Shown: piece by piece, positions 44,601-52,862 of the stretch
Position numbering within the stretch: the first letter of the stretch is position 1
Layout: every line of letters starts with the position of its first letter
Assembly: GCA_030848705.1 (NCBI GenBank)
Contig: CM061236.1
Coordinates: 58,485,481-58,549,480, forward strand
Source of the DNA: Heracleum sosnowskyi
Taxonomy: Eukaryota; Streptophyta; Magnoliopsida; Apiales; Apiaceae
Length of the DNA: 64,000 bases
Direction of reading: 5' to 3'
Notes under the pieces: generated by a model
What the model was told of the DNA's origin: nothing
Database searches by the model: none
Seen by the model: the letters and a program-made list of their open reading frames with translations, nothing else
Made by a program: the position numbers and the translations under genes

Positions 44601-46589
44601 AAGTCTAACATGAGACTTCTTCAGCTCTGACAACCCCAAAGATTCAAACGGAATCTCAATCTTCTTCCATGGAGATGCATTAAGATATTGCAATTGTTCT
44701 TCATCCTCTTCGTTCTCAATCTCCAAGTCATTAGTAAGAACTCTTTCCAACACATCAGTTTTGATCAAGTGTTGAGTTGCGGAGTTAACCACCTTGTCCA
44801 CCATATCAATTTTAAAACACACTTCCTCGTCAGTTGGAAGCTTCATTGCATTGAAAACATTAAAGGTGACATTTTGATCGTGCACCCTCATAGTGAGTTC
44901 TCCCTTTTGGACATCAATCAGAGTCCGACCTGTAGCCAAGAATGGTCGTCCCAAGATGATAGGGATCTTCTTGTCTTCCTCAAAGTCAAGAATCACAAAG
45001 TCGGCTGGAAAGATAAGCTTGTCGACCTTCACCAAAACATCCTCAACTATTCCTCGAGGATAAGTAACTGAACGGTCCGCAAGTTGCAGAGTCATAGTAG
45101 TTGGCTTTGGTTCTGGAAGACCAAGTTGCATAAAAACTGATAAGGGCATGAGATTAATACTTGCACCCAAATCACACAAGCATTTGCTGAATGAGAGATC
45201 TCCAATAGTACATGGAATGGTGAAGCTTCCAGGGTCCTTCAACTTAGGTGGCAACTTTTGTTGCAAGATGGCACTACATTCTTCCGTCAATGCAACTGTT
45301 TCTAGCTCCTCAAGTTTCAATTTCTTCGAAAGAATGCCCTTCATAAACTTCGCATAGCTCGGCATTTGCTCAAGAGCCTCTGCAAATGGTATGTTAATCT
45401 GAAGCTTCTTGAAGACATCCAAGAACTTAGCAAACTGCTTGTCAAACTTTTGCCTTTGAACTCGTTTTGGGAATGGAGGAGGTGGAAACACCTTTTCTTC
45501 TACTACTTTCTGAGAATTATCACTCTTCCCAGTTACATGAGTCGAGAGAGTAGCATTAGGTACCAAATCAGGAACAGAATCGACCCCAGCATCAAATTCA
45601 TTTTTTTCTTCCAGAGGCCCCGGCGTTGCCGCGCCGTTTTTGTACTGGGCCTCGGCGCTGCCGCGCCGTACAAACTGTTCAGAAAACTCATTTTTTTCCT
45701 CAGCTGAATTTCCTTCGTTCTGACCTTGTAGAATCTTTCCCGATCGTAAGGTTACTGCCTGGACCTGTTCCTTGTGATCTTTCTTGCCTGGATTCATCTC
45801 TGTGTCACTCGGAAGCGTTCCTGGTTGACGGTTCAGCAATGCATTGGCTAGTTGGCCAATCTGATTCTCTAAAGTTTTCAATGACACCGCCTGACTCTTA
45901 TACATCATTCGCAGCTCTTCCAGTTCAGACTTCTCAGACTGATTCAAAGAATTCCCTTGAGATGGTTGAAATCCATGTGGATTGAATGTTTGCCTTGGAG
46001 CATAAGGTGGTGGTTGATAGTTCTGATTATATGGCCTTGCATTGAACTGCTGATTTTGTGGTTGCTGAACACCACCCTGATTGTTGCTCCAACTGAAATT
46101 AGGATGATTCCGATTGTTGGGATGATAAGCATTAGGCACTGGCTGCTGAGCTCTTTGAAAATTACTAACAAACTGTGCTGATTCAGATGAGATAGCACAC
46201 AGATTCGTGTCATGAGCCCCTGCACACAATTCACACACCATAGCAACCTGGCTAGTTCCATGATTAGAAAGGGAATCTACCTTCATTGTCAACGCCTTGA
46301 GTTGAGCAGCAATAGCAGTAGCTGCATCCAATTCAAGTACTCCAGCCACTTTAGCAGGTGGCAAGCGTTGAGTAGGATTCTGAAACTCATTGGCTGCCAT
46401 CATCTCGATAAGATTATAGGCATCCTCATAGCTTTTTGCCCATAGCGCACCTCCAGATGCAGCATCTAACATAGGCCTGGACTGAGCTCCCAACCCGTTA
46501 TAGAAATTGCTGATTATCATCCAATCCGGCATTCCATGATGAGGACAACGTGCCAATATCTCCTTGTACCTTTCCCAAGCTTCCCCCAA
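41670..46589 (-). CDS. pol: Athila gag (C-terminal part)-pol, long intact ORF
   Basis: 1639 codons open. It starts within gag (EAWERYKEILARCPHHGMPDW), then carries a Pro/Gln/Asn-rich nucleocapsid part. Protease motif CDLGASINLMP lies near residue 470; DLG replaces the usual DSG, as is normal in Athila. RT has GWRICMDYRKLNKAT and FMDDFSVFG near 920. RNase H has CDASDFALG and YTDHAAIRYLL near 1065-1150. The integrase zinc region (CDRCQRV) is near 1316, with core residues in DFMGP, SDEGTHF and NGQAEVSNREIK (about 1346-1440) and a C-terminal SH3-like tail. All catalytic residues I can recognise are present. An in-frame GC-rich cassette lies at about residues 295-335 (45597-45703). The ORF overlaps the upstream gag ORF in another frame. 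Confidence 0.93.
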   Translation of the reverse strand: MGEAWERYKEILARCPHHGMPDWMIISNFYNGLGAQSRPMLDAASGGALWAKSYEDAYNLIEMMAANEFQNPTQRLPPAKVAGVLELDAATAIAAQLKALTMKVDSLSNHGTSQVAMVCELCAGAHDTNLCAISSESAQFVSNFQRAQQPVPNAYHPNNRNHPNFSWSNNQGGVQQPQNQQFNARPYNQNYQPPPYAPRQTFNPHGFQPSQGNSLNQSEKSELEELRMMYKSQAVSLKTLENQIGQLANALLNRQPGTLPSDTEMNPGKKDHKEQVQAVTLRSGKILQGQNEGNSAEEKNEFSEQFVRRGSAEAQYKNGAATPGPLEEKNEFDAGVDSVPDLVPNATLSTHVTGKSDNSQKVVEEKVFPPPPFPKRVQRQKFDKQFAKFLDVFKKLQINIPFAEALEQMPSYAKFMKGILSKKLKLEELETVALTEECSAILQQKLPPKLKDPGSFTIPCTIGDLSFSKCLCDLGASINLMPLSVFMQLGLPEPKPTTMTLQLADRSVTYPRGIVEDVLVKVDKLIFPADFVILDFEEDKKIPIILGRPFLATGRTLIDVQKGELTMRVHDQNVTFNVFNAMKLPTDEEVCFKIDMVDKVVNSATQHLIKTDVLERVLTNDLEIENEEDEEQLQYLNASPWKKIEIPFESLGLSELKKSHVRLKPSIEEAPTLELKPLPEHLRYAYLGDSSTLPVIISSKLSGMEEEKLLRILRDFKSTIGWTIADIKGISPSYCMHKIPLEEGAKPTVDNQRRLNPVMKEVVKKEILKWLDAGIIYPISDSSWVSPVQCVPKKGGMTVVTNEKNELIPTRTVTGWRICMDYRKLNKATRKDHFPLPFIDQMLDRLAGHQYYCLLDGYSGYNQICIAPEDQEKTTFTCPFGTFAFRRVSFGLCGAPATFQRCMMAIFSDMIGINVEVFMDDFSVFGDSFDECLGNLSLVLKRCVETNLVLNWEKCHFMLQEGVILGHKVSCKGLEVDKAKVETIENLPAPVSVKGIRSFLGHAGFYRRFIKDFSKISKPLCNLLEKDVPFKFDESCLHAFEILKKKLISAPVITAPDWSQPFALMCDASDFALGAVLGQRKEKVFHVIYYASKTLNDAQMNYTTTEKELLAIVYGFEKFRSYLLGTKVTVYTDHAAIRYLLAKKDAKPRLIRWVLLLQEFDVEIKDRKGTENQVADHLSRLEDHGKSPKDNTVINEFFPDEQLFSVKDVEPWYADIVNYLVSNIIPPELSSAQKKKFLHDVKQYIWDEPFLFKQGVDQIIRRCVPYSETEAILSDFHATAYGGHYAGEKTATRILQAGFYWPTLFKDAHQFVLRCDRCQRVGNISRRDEMPLNVMLEVEIFDVWGIDFMGPFIPSCGNQYILLAVDYVSKWVEVKALPTNDAKVVLNFLHKNIFTRFGTPRVIISDEGTHFCNRKFTSLMARYNINHRVATAYHPQTNGQAEVSNREIKRILEKVVSPSRKDWALKLDEAVWAYRTAYKTPLGMSPFQLVYGKACHLPAELEHKAYWALKKLNFDLTAVGEKRMVQLNELDEFRLQAYENNKLYKEKVKRWHDRRLVLKTFVPGQLVLLFNSRLRLFPGKLKSRWSGPFSVKTVFQHGAVEIFDKSPDQSFKVNGQRLKPYFGEKLNREVETAVLICTT

Positions 46590-47137
46590 AGATTCCTGGG
46601 AGCAAACTGAGAAATAGAATTCCTATAAGCTGCTGTCTTCGCCATGGAGAAATACTTCGTCAAGAACTTTTGAGCACAGTCTGCCCAAGTTTTAATAGAA
46701 CCTGATGGCATAGAATGTAACCAACTCTTGGCTTTATCCCTAAGAGAGAAGGGAAATAGCCTCAATCTGATTGGGTCATCTGTAACTCCGTTGAATTTGA
46801 AGGTGTCACAGATCTCAAGGAAGTCCCTAATATGAGCATTGGGATCTTCAGCAGGACTACCCCCAAACTGAACCGTATTCTGAATCATCTGAATGATGTT
46901 TGGCTTAAGCTCGAAATTATTAGCCCCAATAGCTGGACGAACAATGCTGGTATGAATGTCCTCCACTTTTGTCTGATAGAATTCACTCAAAGCCTTCGCT
47001 GGTTGTGCTTGATCTTCCATATCTTCTTTTGATTCACAATTGTTTTCTACACTGATGTTCTCAAAGTCAAGTTTCCTTCGTGCTAGTTCTTCTCTTCTTG
47101 CTAATTCTTCTCTACGTGCTCGAGCTCGTGTACGCAT
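46517..47137 (-). pseudogene. gag: Athila gag, N-terminal part with frame change
   Basis: Starts at ATG 47137 (MRTRARARREELARREELARR), then the capsid-like region (LKPNIIQMIQNTVQFGG, DPNAHIRDFLEICDTFK, LRLFPFSLRDKAKSWL). Near 46600 the normal Athila continuation is found in the other frame, the start of the long ORF 41670-46589, so a small indel separates what is usually one Gag-Pol ORF. The last 30 or so residues of this ORF are out of frame. Confidence 0.85.
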
Positions 47138-47278
47138 ACACTCTCAATAAGTACCTGAAATTCACCAACTAGAAAATTGGTGAGAAACGTCCTAGTCACC
47201 GAACTTTAATGACCACTGATGGTAAATACTGAAACTAAACAAATAAAACCGAAATCCCCGGCAGCGGCGCCAAAAACT
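47138..47278 (-). other. Athila 5' leader with tRNA-Asp primer-binding site
   Basis: The site TGGCGCCGCTGCCGGGGA (minus, 47272-47255) matches the tRNA-Asp type typical of Athila and lies six bases inside the 5' LTR. About 120 bp of leader separates it from gag. Confidence 0.88.
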
Positions 47279-48703
47279 TGTTACGACCAAACTCAACACG
47301 CAAGTGCACGTGATCTCAAGTAATACAGATAGCAAATAAGGTTCGTTCCTACAGGGACTCGTTGTTTGTCTAGTTAATTCACTCACCAATGTATGATTAT
47401 TATCCGATGCTAAAACAAATAACAAAGTGGATTTTTGTTATCACTATAATTAATCTAAGAATTATAACTAATTAACAACTACTTAAACTGAGATTTATGT
47501 CGATTTACTTATGCGAATAAAACATGGGATTTCAACTTCATTAAACAATCCATCTAAAGTCTCCAATTCTCTAGCCCTTTCATGTGATTTATTAATACCT
47601 GATCGAACACACAAAACTGATATAAGCCAACTTTCGTTGCACAAATACCATCCTAAATAATATCCACAATAAAGATAGAAATCACTTAGTCTCCCAATTA
47701 TGCTTAGTCCCTATATGTCTATAAAGATTGAAAACATAATGGTTGAAGTACAAGCATTCAATTGATCACATAGTCATCATAAAACGGTTAGAGTTACGAC
47801 ACTAATTACGAATGATATTCTCACGCATAAACCTATGCTAGCATGGCAAGTTCTAAACTCTTAAATCCACTTTCGCTTCAATAAGAATTAACACACAATT
47901 ACAGGAGTTAGCTACTCTCCTATAACGAATTAAAACAACCATGATAGGATATCGCATCAATCACACTATAGGCATCGAGAAAATTCAACAAATAAACTTC
48001 ATGAATAAATCCGCTAAAACCCCATGACAATGAGTTAGTTCATAATCAAACTAATCGTCACCATGGGTTCTAATGTAAACATGATGAAAGAAAACGAATT
48101 ATATTGAATAAATAACAAGGGTTCTAAAGAATACACCCAACCAAGCATCCACAAGCTAGAAAGATTACAAGAAATAAATTGAAAACGATCTTCTTCCTTG
48201 CTTCTTCGTGCTTAAAAACTCCGTAGATAATATATATATCTGTCTCTCTAGGGTTTTCTTCTCTTTTTATAAGCCTCCAGGTGCAAACAAGTCGTACCAA
48301 ATTGTAATTTTTTTACTTCCACTCGAAAAATCAGCAATTAGGTTAAAACAGGAATTTTTCGCCAGAGTGCCCGGCGCTGCCGCGCCAATTTTGTATAGGA
48401 GCACGGCGCTGCCGCGCCAGGATCACTGCTCAGTTTTTTTTCATGCGGCGCTGCCGCGCCATTCTCAAGTACTAACACGGCGCTGCCGCGCCATTCCCTC
48501 TGTCCAGCAAACTGAATTTTTTCCCTTTTCTTCATTATAACTCCGTCTCGCGCTCCGATTGCTCCGCTTCGTTCCTAGTACACCTGTGATAAATATACCT
48601 GCACAATACCCTTAAAAGAGATAAAAAATACCACAACTCGAGTACAAACATTCGTTTTAAGCCAAACGGAAACGTTCTAAGTGAATAAAATACCCACTTA
48701 TCA
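47279..48703 (-). repeat. Athila 5' LTR
   Basis: 1425 bp, nearly identical to the 3' LTR. The dyads are at 48373, 48405, 48447 and 48479. A TATA-like TATAAAAA on the minus strand near 48264-48272 is a candidate promoter. Confidence 0.95.
48264..48272 (-). promoter_or_regulatory. Candidate TATA box of Athila
   Basis: TATAAAAAG on the minus strand in the 5' LTR, downstream in element sense of the GC-rich dyad pairs, which would then lie in the U3 promoter region. Confidence 0.5.
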
Positions 48704-48708
48704 CTCTT

Positions 48709-49593
48709 GAAAAGGAGGTAAAAGAATTAAGACTTGTGCATGTTAATCAGGATGAACTCACTAAGAAAATAACATTTCTTGAGAATAAGGTTAATTGTTA
48801 TATTCAACTAGAAACCATTCTTAAGGATCAGATCAGTGAACTTAAGATAAAGGTTAATGCTTACTATAATTCTTGTAAGACTGCTAAAGAAATCATCAAT
48901 AAACAACTTATTGGTCATACTGTAGGAATAGGGTATGACTATAATGAGTCTATTGGAGAATTAAGCATAAACACCCCTAATAGAGTCAGTGCTGAAGAAA
49001 GGGGTGTACCATATGTGCTTAAGGGTATTGAAACACCCTTCTTTAGAGAATCCTTGACAGAACCTCTTAATGAACATTCCATCATTATCCAAGAGGAAAT
49101 GTGTATTGAGGATCTTACTTTTGAACTTGCTCAGTCCAATAAGTGTATATCTGAGAAACAAGTCAAAGTTGTTTCAGCATCAGCGACTAGATCATATATC
49201 CATAAAGTGGATCAAAACAACTGTAGAACTAACACGCCTGTTGTTAATTTGTCTCATAAAGCATGTGGTGTGGTGAATTGCATGTCTTGTGCTTTTAATG
49301 TTATGTATGCTTATTTTAATAGTAAGCATGTATCTGATAATAAGACTGCTCCACGTCAATATGTTAATAATAAGAAGCATGTTATATCTAATACTACTAG
49401 TCCTCCTAAGACTAGAGTGGATTCATTTATCCCTAAGCCTACTCAGAAATGTGTTAAGGCTGGCTATAAATGGAAACGCTCTTTTGTGAAAGAGGTTGAA
49501 TTAGTTAAAGTAAAAAATGTTGTTTTGCCTGACAAAGGCCAGTTCTTTAAATATGTCGGACCCAATCAAGTTTGGGTTCCGAGGAAGGACTAA
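48709..49593 (+). pseudogene. gag: S2 gag, part 3
   Basis: Resumes the same frame after the CTCTT duplication. It encodes a coiled coil (ELTKKITFLENKVNCYIQLE) and a C-terminal part with several Cys/His residues (VVNCMSCAF), ending in the motif VWVPRKD and a stop. S1 Gag ends with a very similar motif (TWVPKST). In both elements pol lies in the -1 frame relative to gag and overlaps its end. Confidence 0.88.
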
Positions 49594-50975
49594 TCAATTT
49601 GATACTGCAGGGTGTGGCACAGCTAAACCGTGTTATGTGGATTCTGGACAGTGGTTGTTCAAGGCATATGATCGGAGATAGAGCCCTGCTATCAAATGTG
49701 GTTGAGAAAACTGGCCCAGAAGTTACCTTTGGAGATAACAACAAGGGTATTACCAGAGGATATGGCTGTTTGGAGTTTGGAAATGTTATCATTCAAGATG
49801 TATCCATTATGGAAGGTCTGAAGTTTAATCTTCTCAGCATCAGTCATTTCTGTGACAGAGGATATGTTGTTTCCTTTGAGAAAGAGAAATGTCAGATCCT
49901 TCACAAGAATAATGGAAAGCCTGCTCTTCAAGGAGTAAGGAAAGGTGATTTGTTCATAGCTGATCTGTACTCTGGATCCAAAGATGAAGTTACTTGTTTT
50001 TATGCTAAAGCTTCATCAGATGAAAGTTGGCTATGGCACAAAAAGATGTCTCACCTGAACTTCAAAACCATGAACTCTTTAGTCAAGAGGGAATTGGTGA
50101 GAGGTTTGCCTCAGATGGAATTTACACAGGAAGGACTGTGTGAGGCATGTCAGAAAGGAAAGTCAAAGAAAGCTTCTCACAAGGGCACTGACACATCATC
50201 AATAACTGAACCACATCAGCTACTGCGCATGGATTTGTTTGGTCCAGTTAATGTGATGTCCATGTCAAAGAAATAATATGCACTTGTGATTTTTGATGAC
50301 TATTCCAAATTTACTTGGGTTTTATTCCTACATTCCAAGGATGAGACCCCACAGATGGTGATTGATCATATAAAGTTGATTGAACTGGATTCTAGATTCC
50401 CTGTTAGAGCTTTAAGGTCAGATAATGGAACTGAATTCAAGAATGCAGTCCTAAATGACTTTTGTGCAGATAAAGGAATAACAAGACAATATTCAGCCCC
50501 TAGAACTCCTCAACAGAATGGAGTGGTGGAAAGGAAGAATCGTACACTGATTGAAGCTGCAAGGACTATGTTAAGTGAATCAAGACTTCCAATGTACTTT
50601 TGGGTTGAAGCTGTGAATACTGCTTGTTATACTCAGAATCGAACTTTAATCAACAAGGAATTAATGAAGACTCCTTATGAGATCACGAACAACAAGAAAC
50701 CAACTCTCAAATACTTTCATGTATTTGGTGCAAAATGCTTTGTGCAAGGATGGAGATGTTAAACGTGGCAAGTTTGAAGCCAAGGCATATGAAGATATAT
50801 TTGTTGGTTATGCCAGAAGATCTTACATGGTGTACTTGATTGATAGTAACCAAGTGAAGGAAAGTGTCAATGTTACATTTGATGACACTAAACTCCCTAG
50901 TATCCAAACTGAAAATTCATCTGAAGAACTAAAGTTTGATAACTTGTCAGACTCAGAATCAGATGATGAATCACT
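49572..50975 (+). pseudogene. pol: S2 pol, protease to integrase (truncated)
   Basis: Protease motif LDSGCSRHMIG lies near 49640. The GAG-pre-integrase region (WLWHKKMSHLNF...CEACQKGK) lies at 50020-50160. The integrase has MDLFGP, RSDNGTEF and NGVVERKNRTLIE. A TAA (50274-50276) interrupts the integrase in frame, and near 50745 a small deletion shifts the frame. The new frame continues (EDIFVGYARRSYMVY) into an acidic SDSESDDE segment. After about 50975 the sequence matches the Tekay LTR instead, so RT and RNase H are missing. Confidence 0.88.
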
Positions 50976-51599
50976 ATTTATCGGACAATCAAGGATGTAT
51001 TGATTTGATCGTTTTGAGAAAGTACGTAGAATGAGAAATCCATGATTACATATTAAACCAAGGTTATAAAAAGGTCAAGGAAGTATCCCCTAGCATTGGT
51101 ACAGCGAAACGTTTTCAAAATCCCTTGAACCTATCTCAAAACACAACAGCTAGAGTAGATGGCCAGGATTCGCCATACCGCTCGGAAGCGCGTCTGGGCC
51201 GCGCAGACCGCCCATAGGATGGCAGTTGTAGCACCTCAGGTAGAAGTACCAAGTTGGTTCGGAGTGCAACTCTTGTTGCTCCGGTTTATTTATATGTATC
51301 ACTTATGTATATTAATGAACAAGAACAAACATTTGCGCTGCCTTTCTGGTTTCACGTAGAAATCATATTGGCAGTAGGTTTCAAGCATTTTACTTTTGGG
51401 TTGTAATAACTTTAACTTATGGATCATATGACTACTGCTTTTGCAAATTTCGTTTTTGAGACATAACTGGCGTGAGTATATTGATGGTGGGGTCACCATG
51501 TGTGTTGATTTATTTTATTATGATTCAAGTATCAAGTGTTTGTATGGAATAAGGAACGTGACAACCTGGATCTCCGACCCCGGATCTGGGGGTGTTACA
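50976..51599 (+). repeat. T2 5' LTR remnant with large internal deletion
   Basis: The left part (to about 51145) aligns with the beginning of the T1 LTR, across the S1 insertion point. The right part (51146-51599) aligns with the LTR end. About 3 kb or more of intervening LTR present in T1 is absent, with the join at TCTCAAAACACAACAGC. The first bases of the LTR are also lost at the junction with S2 pol. Confidence 0.8.
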
Positions 51600-51602
51600 G
51601 AA

Positions 51603-51773
51603 ATGGTATCAGAGCCTATAGTTATTAATCTCAGAAACGATAGGGCGTTAGGAATAATAAATGTAACTATAATAATAAGGAGAACTCCCATCGAGTTCAT
51701 GGTTGGGCTACCAGATGTAGCACTAACCGTTAAAACCCGTAAGGGAATTTTATTCCACAGTAAAGTAACCTAG
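51603..51773 (+). CDS. Small ORF starting in the T2 primer-binding site
   Basis: Fifty-six codons from the ATG that overlaps the primer site (MVSEPIVINLRNDRALG). It is the counterpart of 2685-2894 in T1. Function unknown; it may simply be leader sequence. Confidence 0.3.
   Translation: MVSEPIVINLRNDRALGIINVTIIIRRTPIEFMVGLPDVALTVKTRKGILFHSKVT
51604..51616 (+). other. T2 primer-binding site (tRNA-Met type)
   Basis: TGGTATCAGAGCC, four bases after the LTR end GTTACA. Confidence 0.9.
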
Positions 51774-51788
51774 CTTTCGTTTGTATAG

Positions 51789-52499
51789 GTGTTTGCGGCC
51801 GAGGAGGCTGATGACTTTGAGACCCAGCATGACGATGCTCTGCTGGAGGCTGAGGACGACCCCATGGAGGATCTAGATGAGGATCCTGAGGAGGATACAG
51901 AGGACCCGGACGAGGATCCGGAAGAGGACCCCGTGACTGTGCTTGACTTTCCTACTTCTCTTGCTCCCACTATTGATGGAGAGTCGACTGAGGATGATGA
52001 TTCCGCTGAGAGGGATCAGGTTGTGCCTGATGTAGTTACCACGGAGGACGATGAGACTTCTGAGGACAACTCTAGCCGAGGAGGCATCAGGATGTACCCT
52101 CTGCCTACTGTGAGAGCCCTTACCCCTCCTATGCCCCCATTGAGCCCGTTACCATCAGACGATGACTATGACCTCGCCCCTGAGGGATATGAGGAGGACC
52201 AGCCCTTGACTGATCCGGACACACCTCTTCCCTCACCTACTGGAGTACCTACTGTGATCCATGATTGGATGATTGGCCGGCTGACCACTGACTTGGTAGC
52301 GGCAGAGGCTAGAGCTGATGAGCTGAGGAGACAGTTGGCTGCAGAGAGAGAGACCCGTCGTTCCTATCAGGACGGGATGAGGTTTATGACTCCTAGGGAG
52401 ATGAGACGTGAGATTTCCAGCATTAAGTTGCGAGCTATGGTCCGCATGAGAGGCCTGTATGTTGTTGCTGAGGGACTGGTATCCCGACGGGCAACATAG
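51789..52499 (+). CDS. Acidic ORF upstream of gag in T2 (function unknown)
   Basis: 236 codons, homologous to T1 1985-2707. It keeps the acidic N-terminus, the block TTEDDETSED, the proline block and LSPLPSDDDYDLAPEGYEED, the coiled coil (AAEARADELRRQLAAERE) and the tail. It lacks the triplicated DDPM repeat of T1. Most differences from T1 are conservative and no stop or frameshift has arisen, although the rest of T2 is heavily deleted. As in T1, the frame opens after TATAG with GTG. Confidence 0.55.
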   Translation: MFAAEEADDFETQHDDALLEAEDDPMEDLDEDPEEDTEDPDEDPEEDPVTVLDFPTSLAPTIDGESTEDDDSAERDQVVPDVVTTEDDETSEDNSSRGGIRMYPLPTVRALTPPMPPLSPLPSDDDYDLAPEGYEEDQPLTDPDTPLPSPTGVPTVIHDWMIGRLTTDLVAAEARADELRRQLAAERETRRSYQDGMRFMTPREMRREISSIKLRAMVRMRGLYVVAEGLVSRRAT

Positions 52500-52862
52500 A
52501 TGATTTGGATAGATGCCATGGCGCGTGTCAAGAGCCTGACCCGCCCAGAGGAGGAGCTTTGATGGGTGACATATAGCTTAGTTCCCTAATCTCAGATGGC
52601 CGTTAGTAGTGCCAATTTTGTGGGATGGTTCCGTTGTATAGTAGTATCCTTTCTGGGTTAGAGATAGGCTGATCAGACTGACGTTAGTAGATGTTGATTG
52701 GTTGACTGGTAGTACTTAGCTTTTGACTGTTGTACGGACGATGTATTTCAGCAACGTGTTTGCTTTTGTTGAAACCTTGACTTTCAGTATCTCGTGACTT
52801 TATGTCACTTACGTATATATTCGTGCATTTCAGTTTCTTTAAAGTTTTCAGTTTTAAATTTG
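52500..52862 (+). other. T2 leader up to a deletion junction
   Basis: Non-coding and matches T1 leader 1984 down to about 1610. At TTTGATA the T1 leader continues towards gag, whereas T2 jumps into RT. Confidence 0.8.

Larger units (their letters stand above)
37240..48703 (-). mobile_element. Athila-type Ty3/gypsy element, full length
   Basis: An 11.46 kb element on the minus strand: 5' LTR 47279-48703, tRNA-Asp primer site, gag-pol, a 394-codon post-pol ORF, a non-coding 3' region with several polypurine tracts, and 3' LTR 37240-38664. Both LTRs are 1425 bp and differ at about seven positions by eye (about 0.5%). The target duplication CTCTT is perfect (37235-37239 and 48704-48708). The only defect I found in the coding part is a frame change in gag near 46600. 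It is nested in S2 gag. Confidence 0.95.
23160..50975 (+). mobile_element. S2: Sirevirus with gag split by C3 and Athila; truncated in pol
   Basis: Plus-strand element. It contains a residual LTR end (TCAGGACCTAACA, to 23202), a primer site, gag in three pieces (23305-23935, 36542-37239, 48709-49593), and pol from protease to the end of integrase (49572 to about 50975). RT and RNase H are absent at this place. The S4 fragment at 63107 begins where they should and may be its continuation. The gag frame is continuous once C3 with one copy of CTATG, and Athila with one copy of CTCTT, are removed. Confidence 0.85.

Noticed and set aside
47255..47272. The GC-rich dyads as mimics of the tRNA-Asp primer site
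   Set aside because: Both start TGGCGC on the minus strand and are GC-rich, but the rest does not align. The resemblance is too weak to claim.
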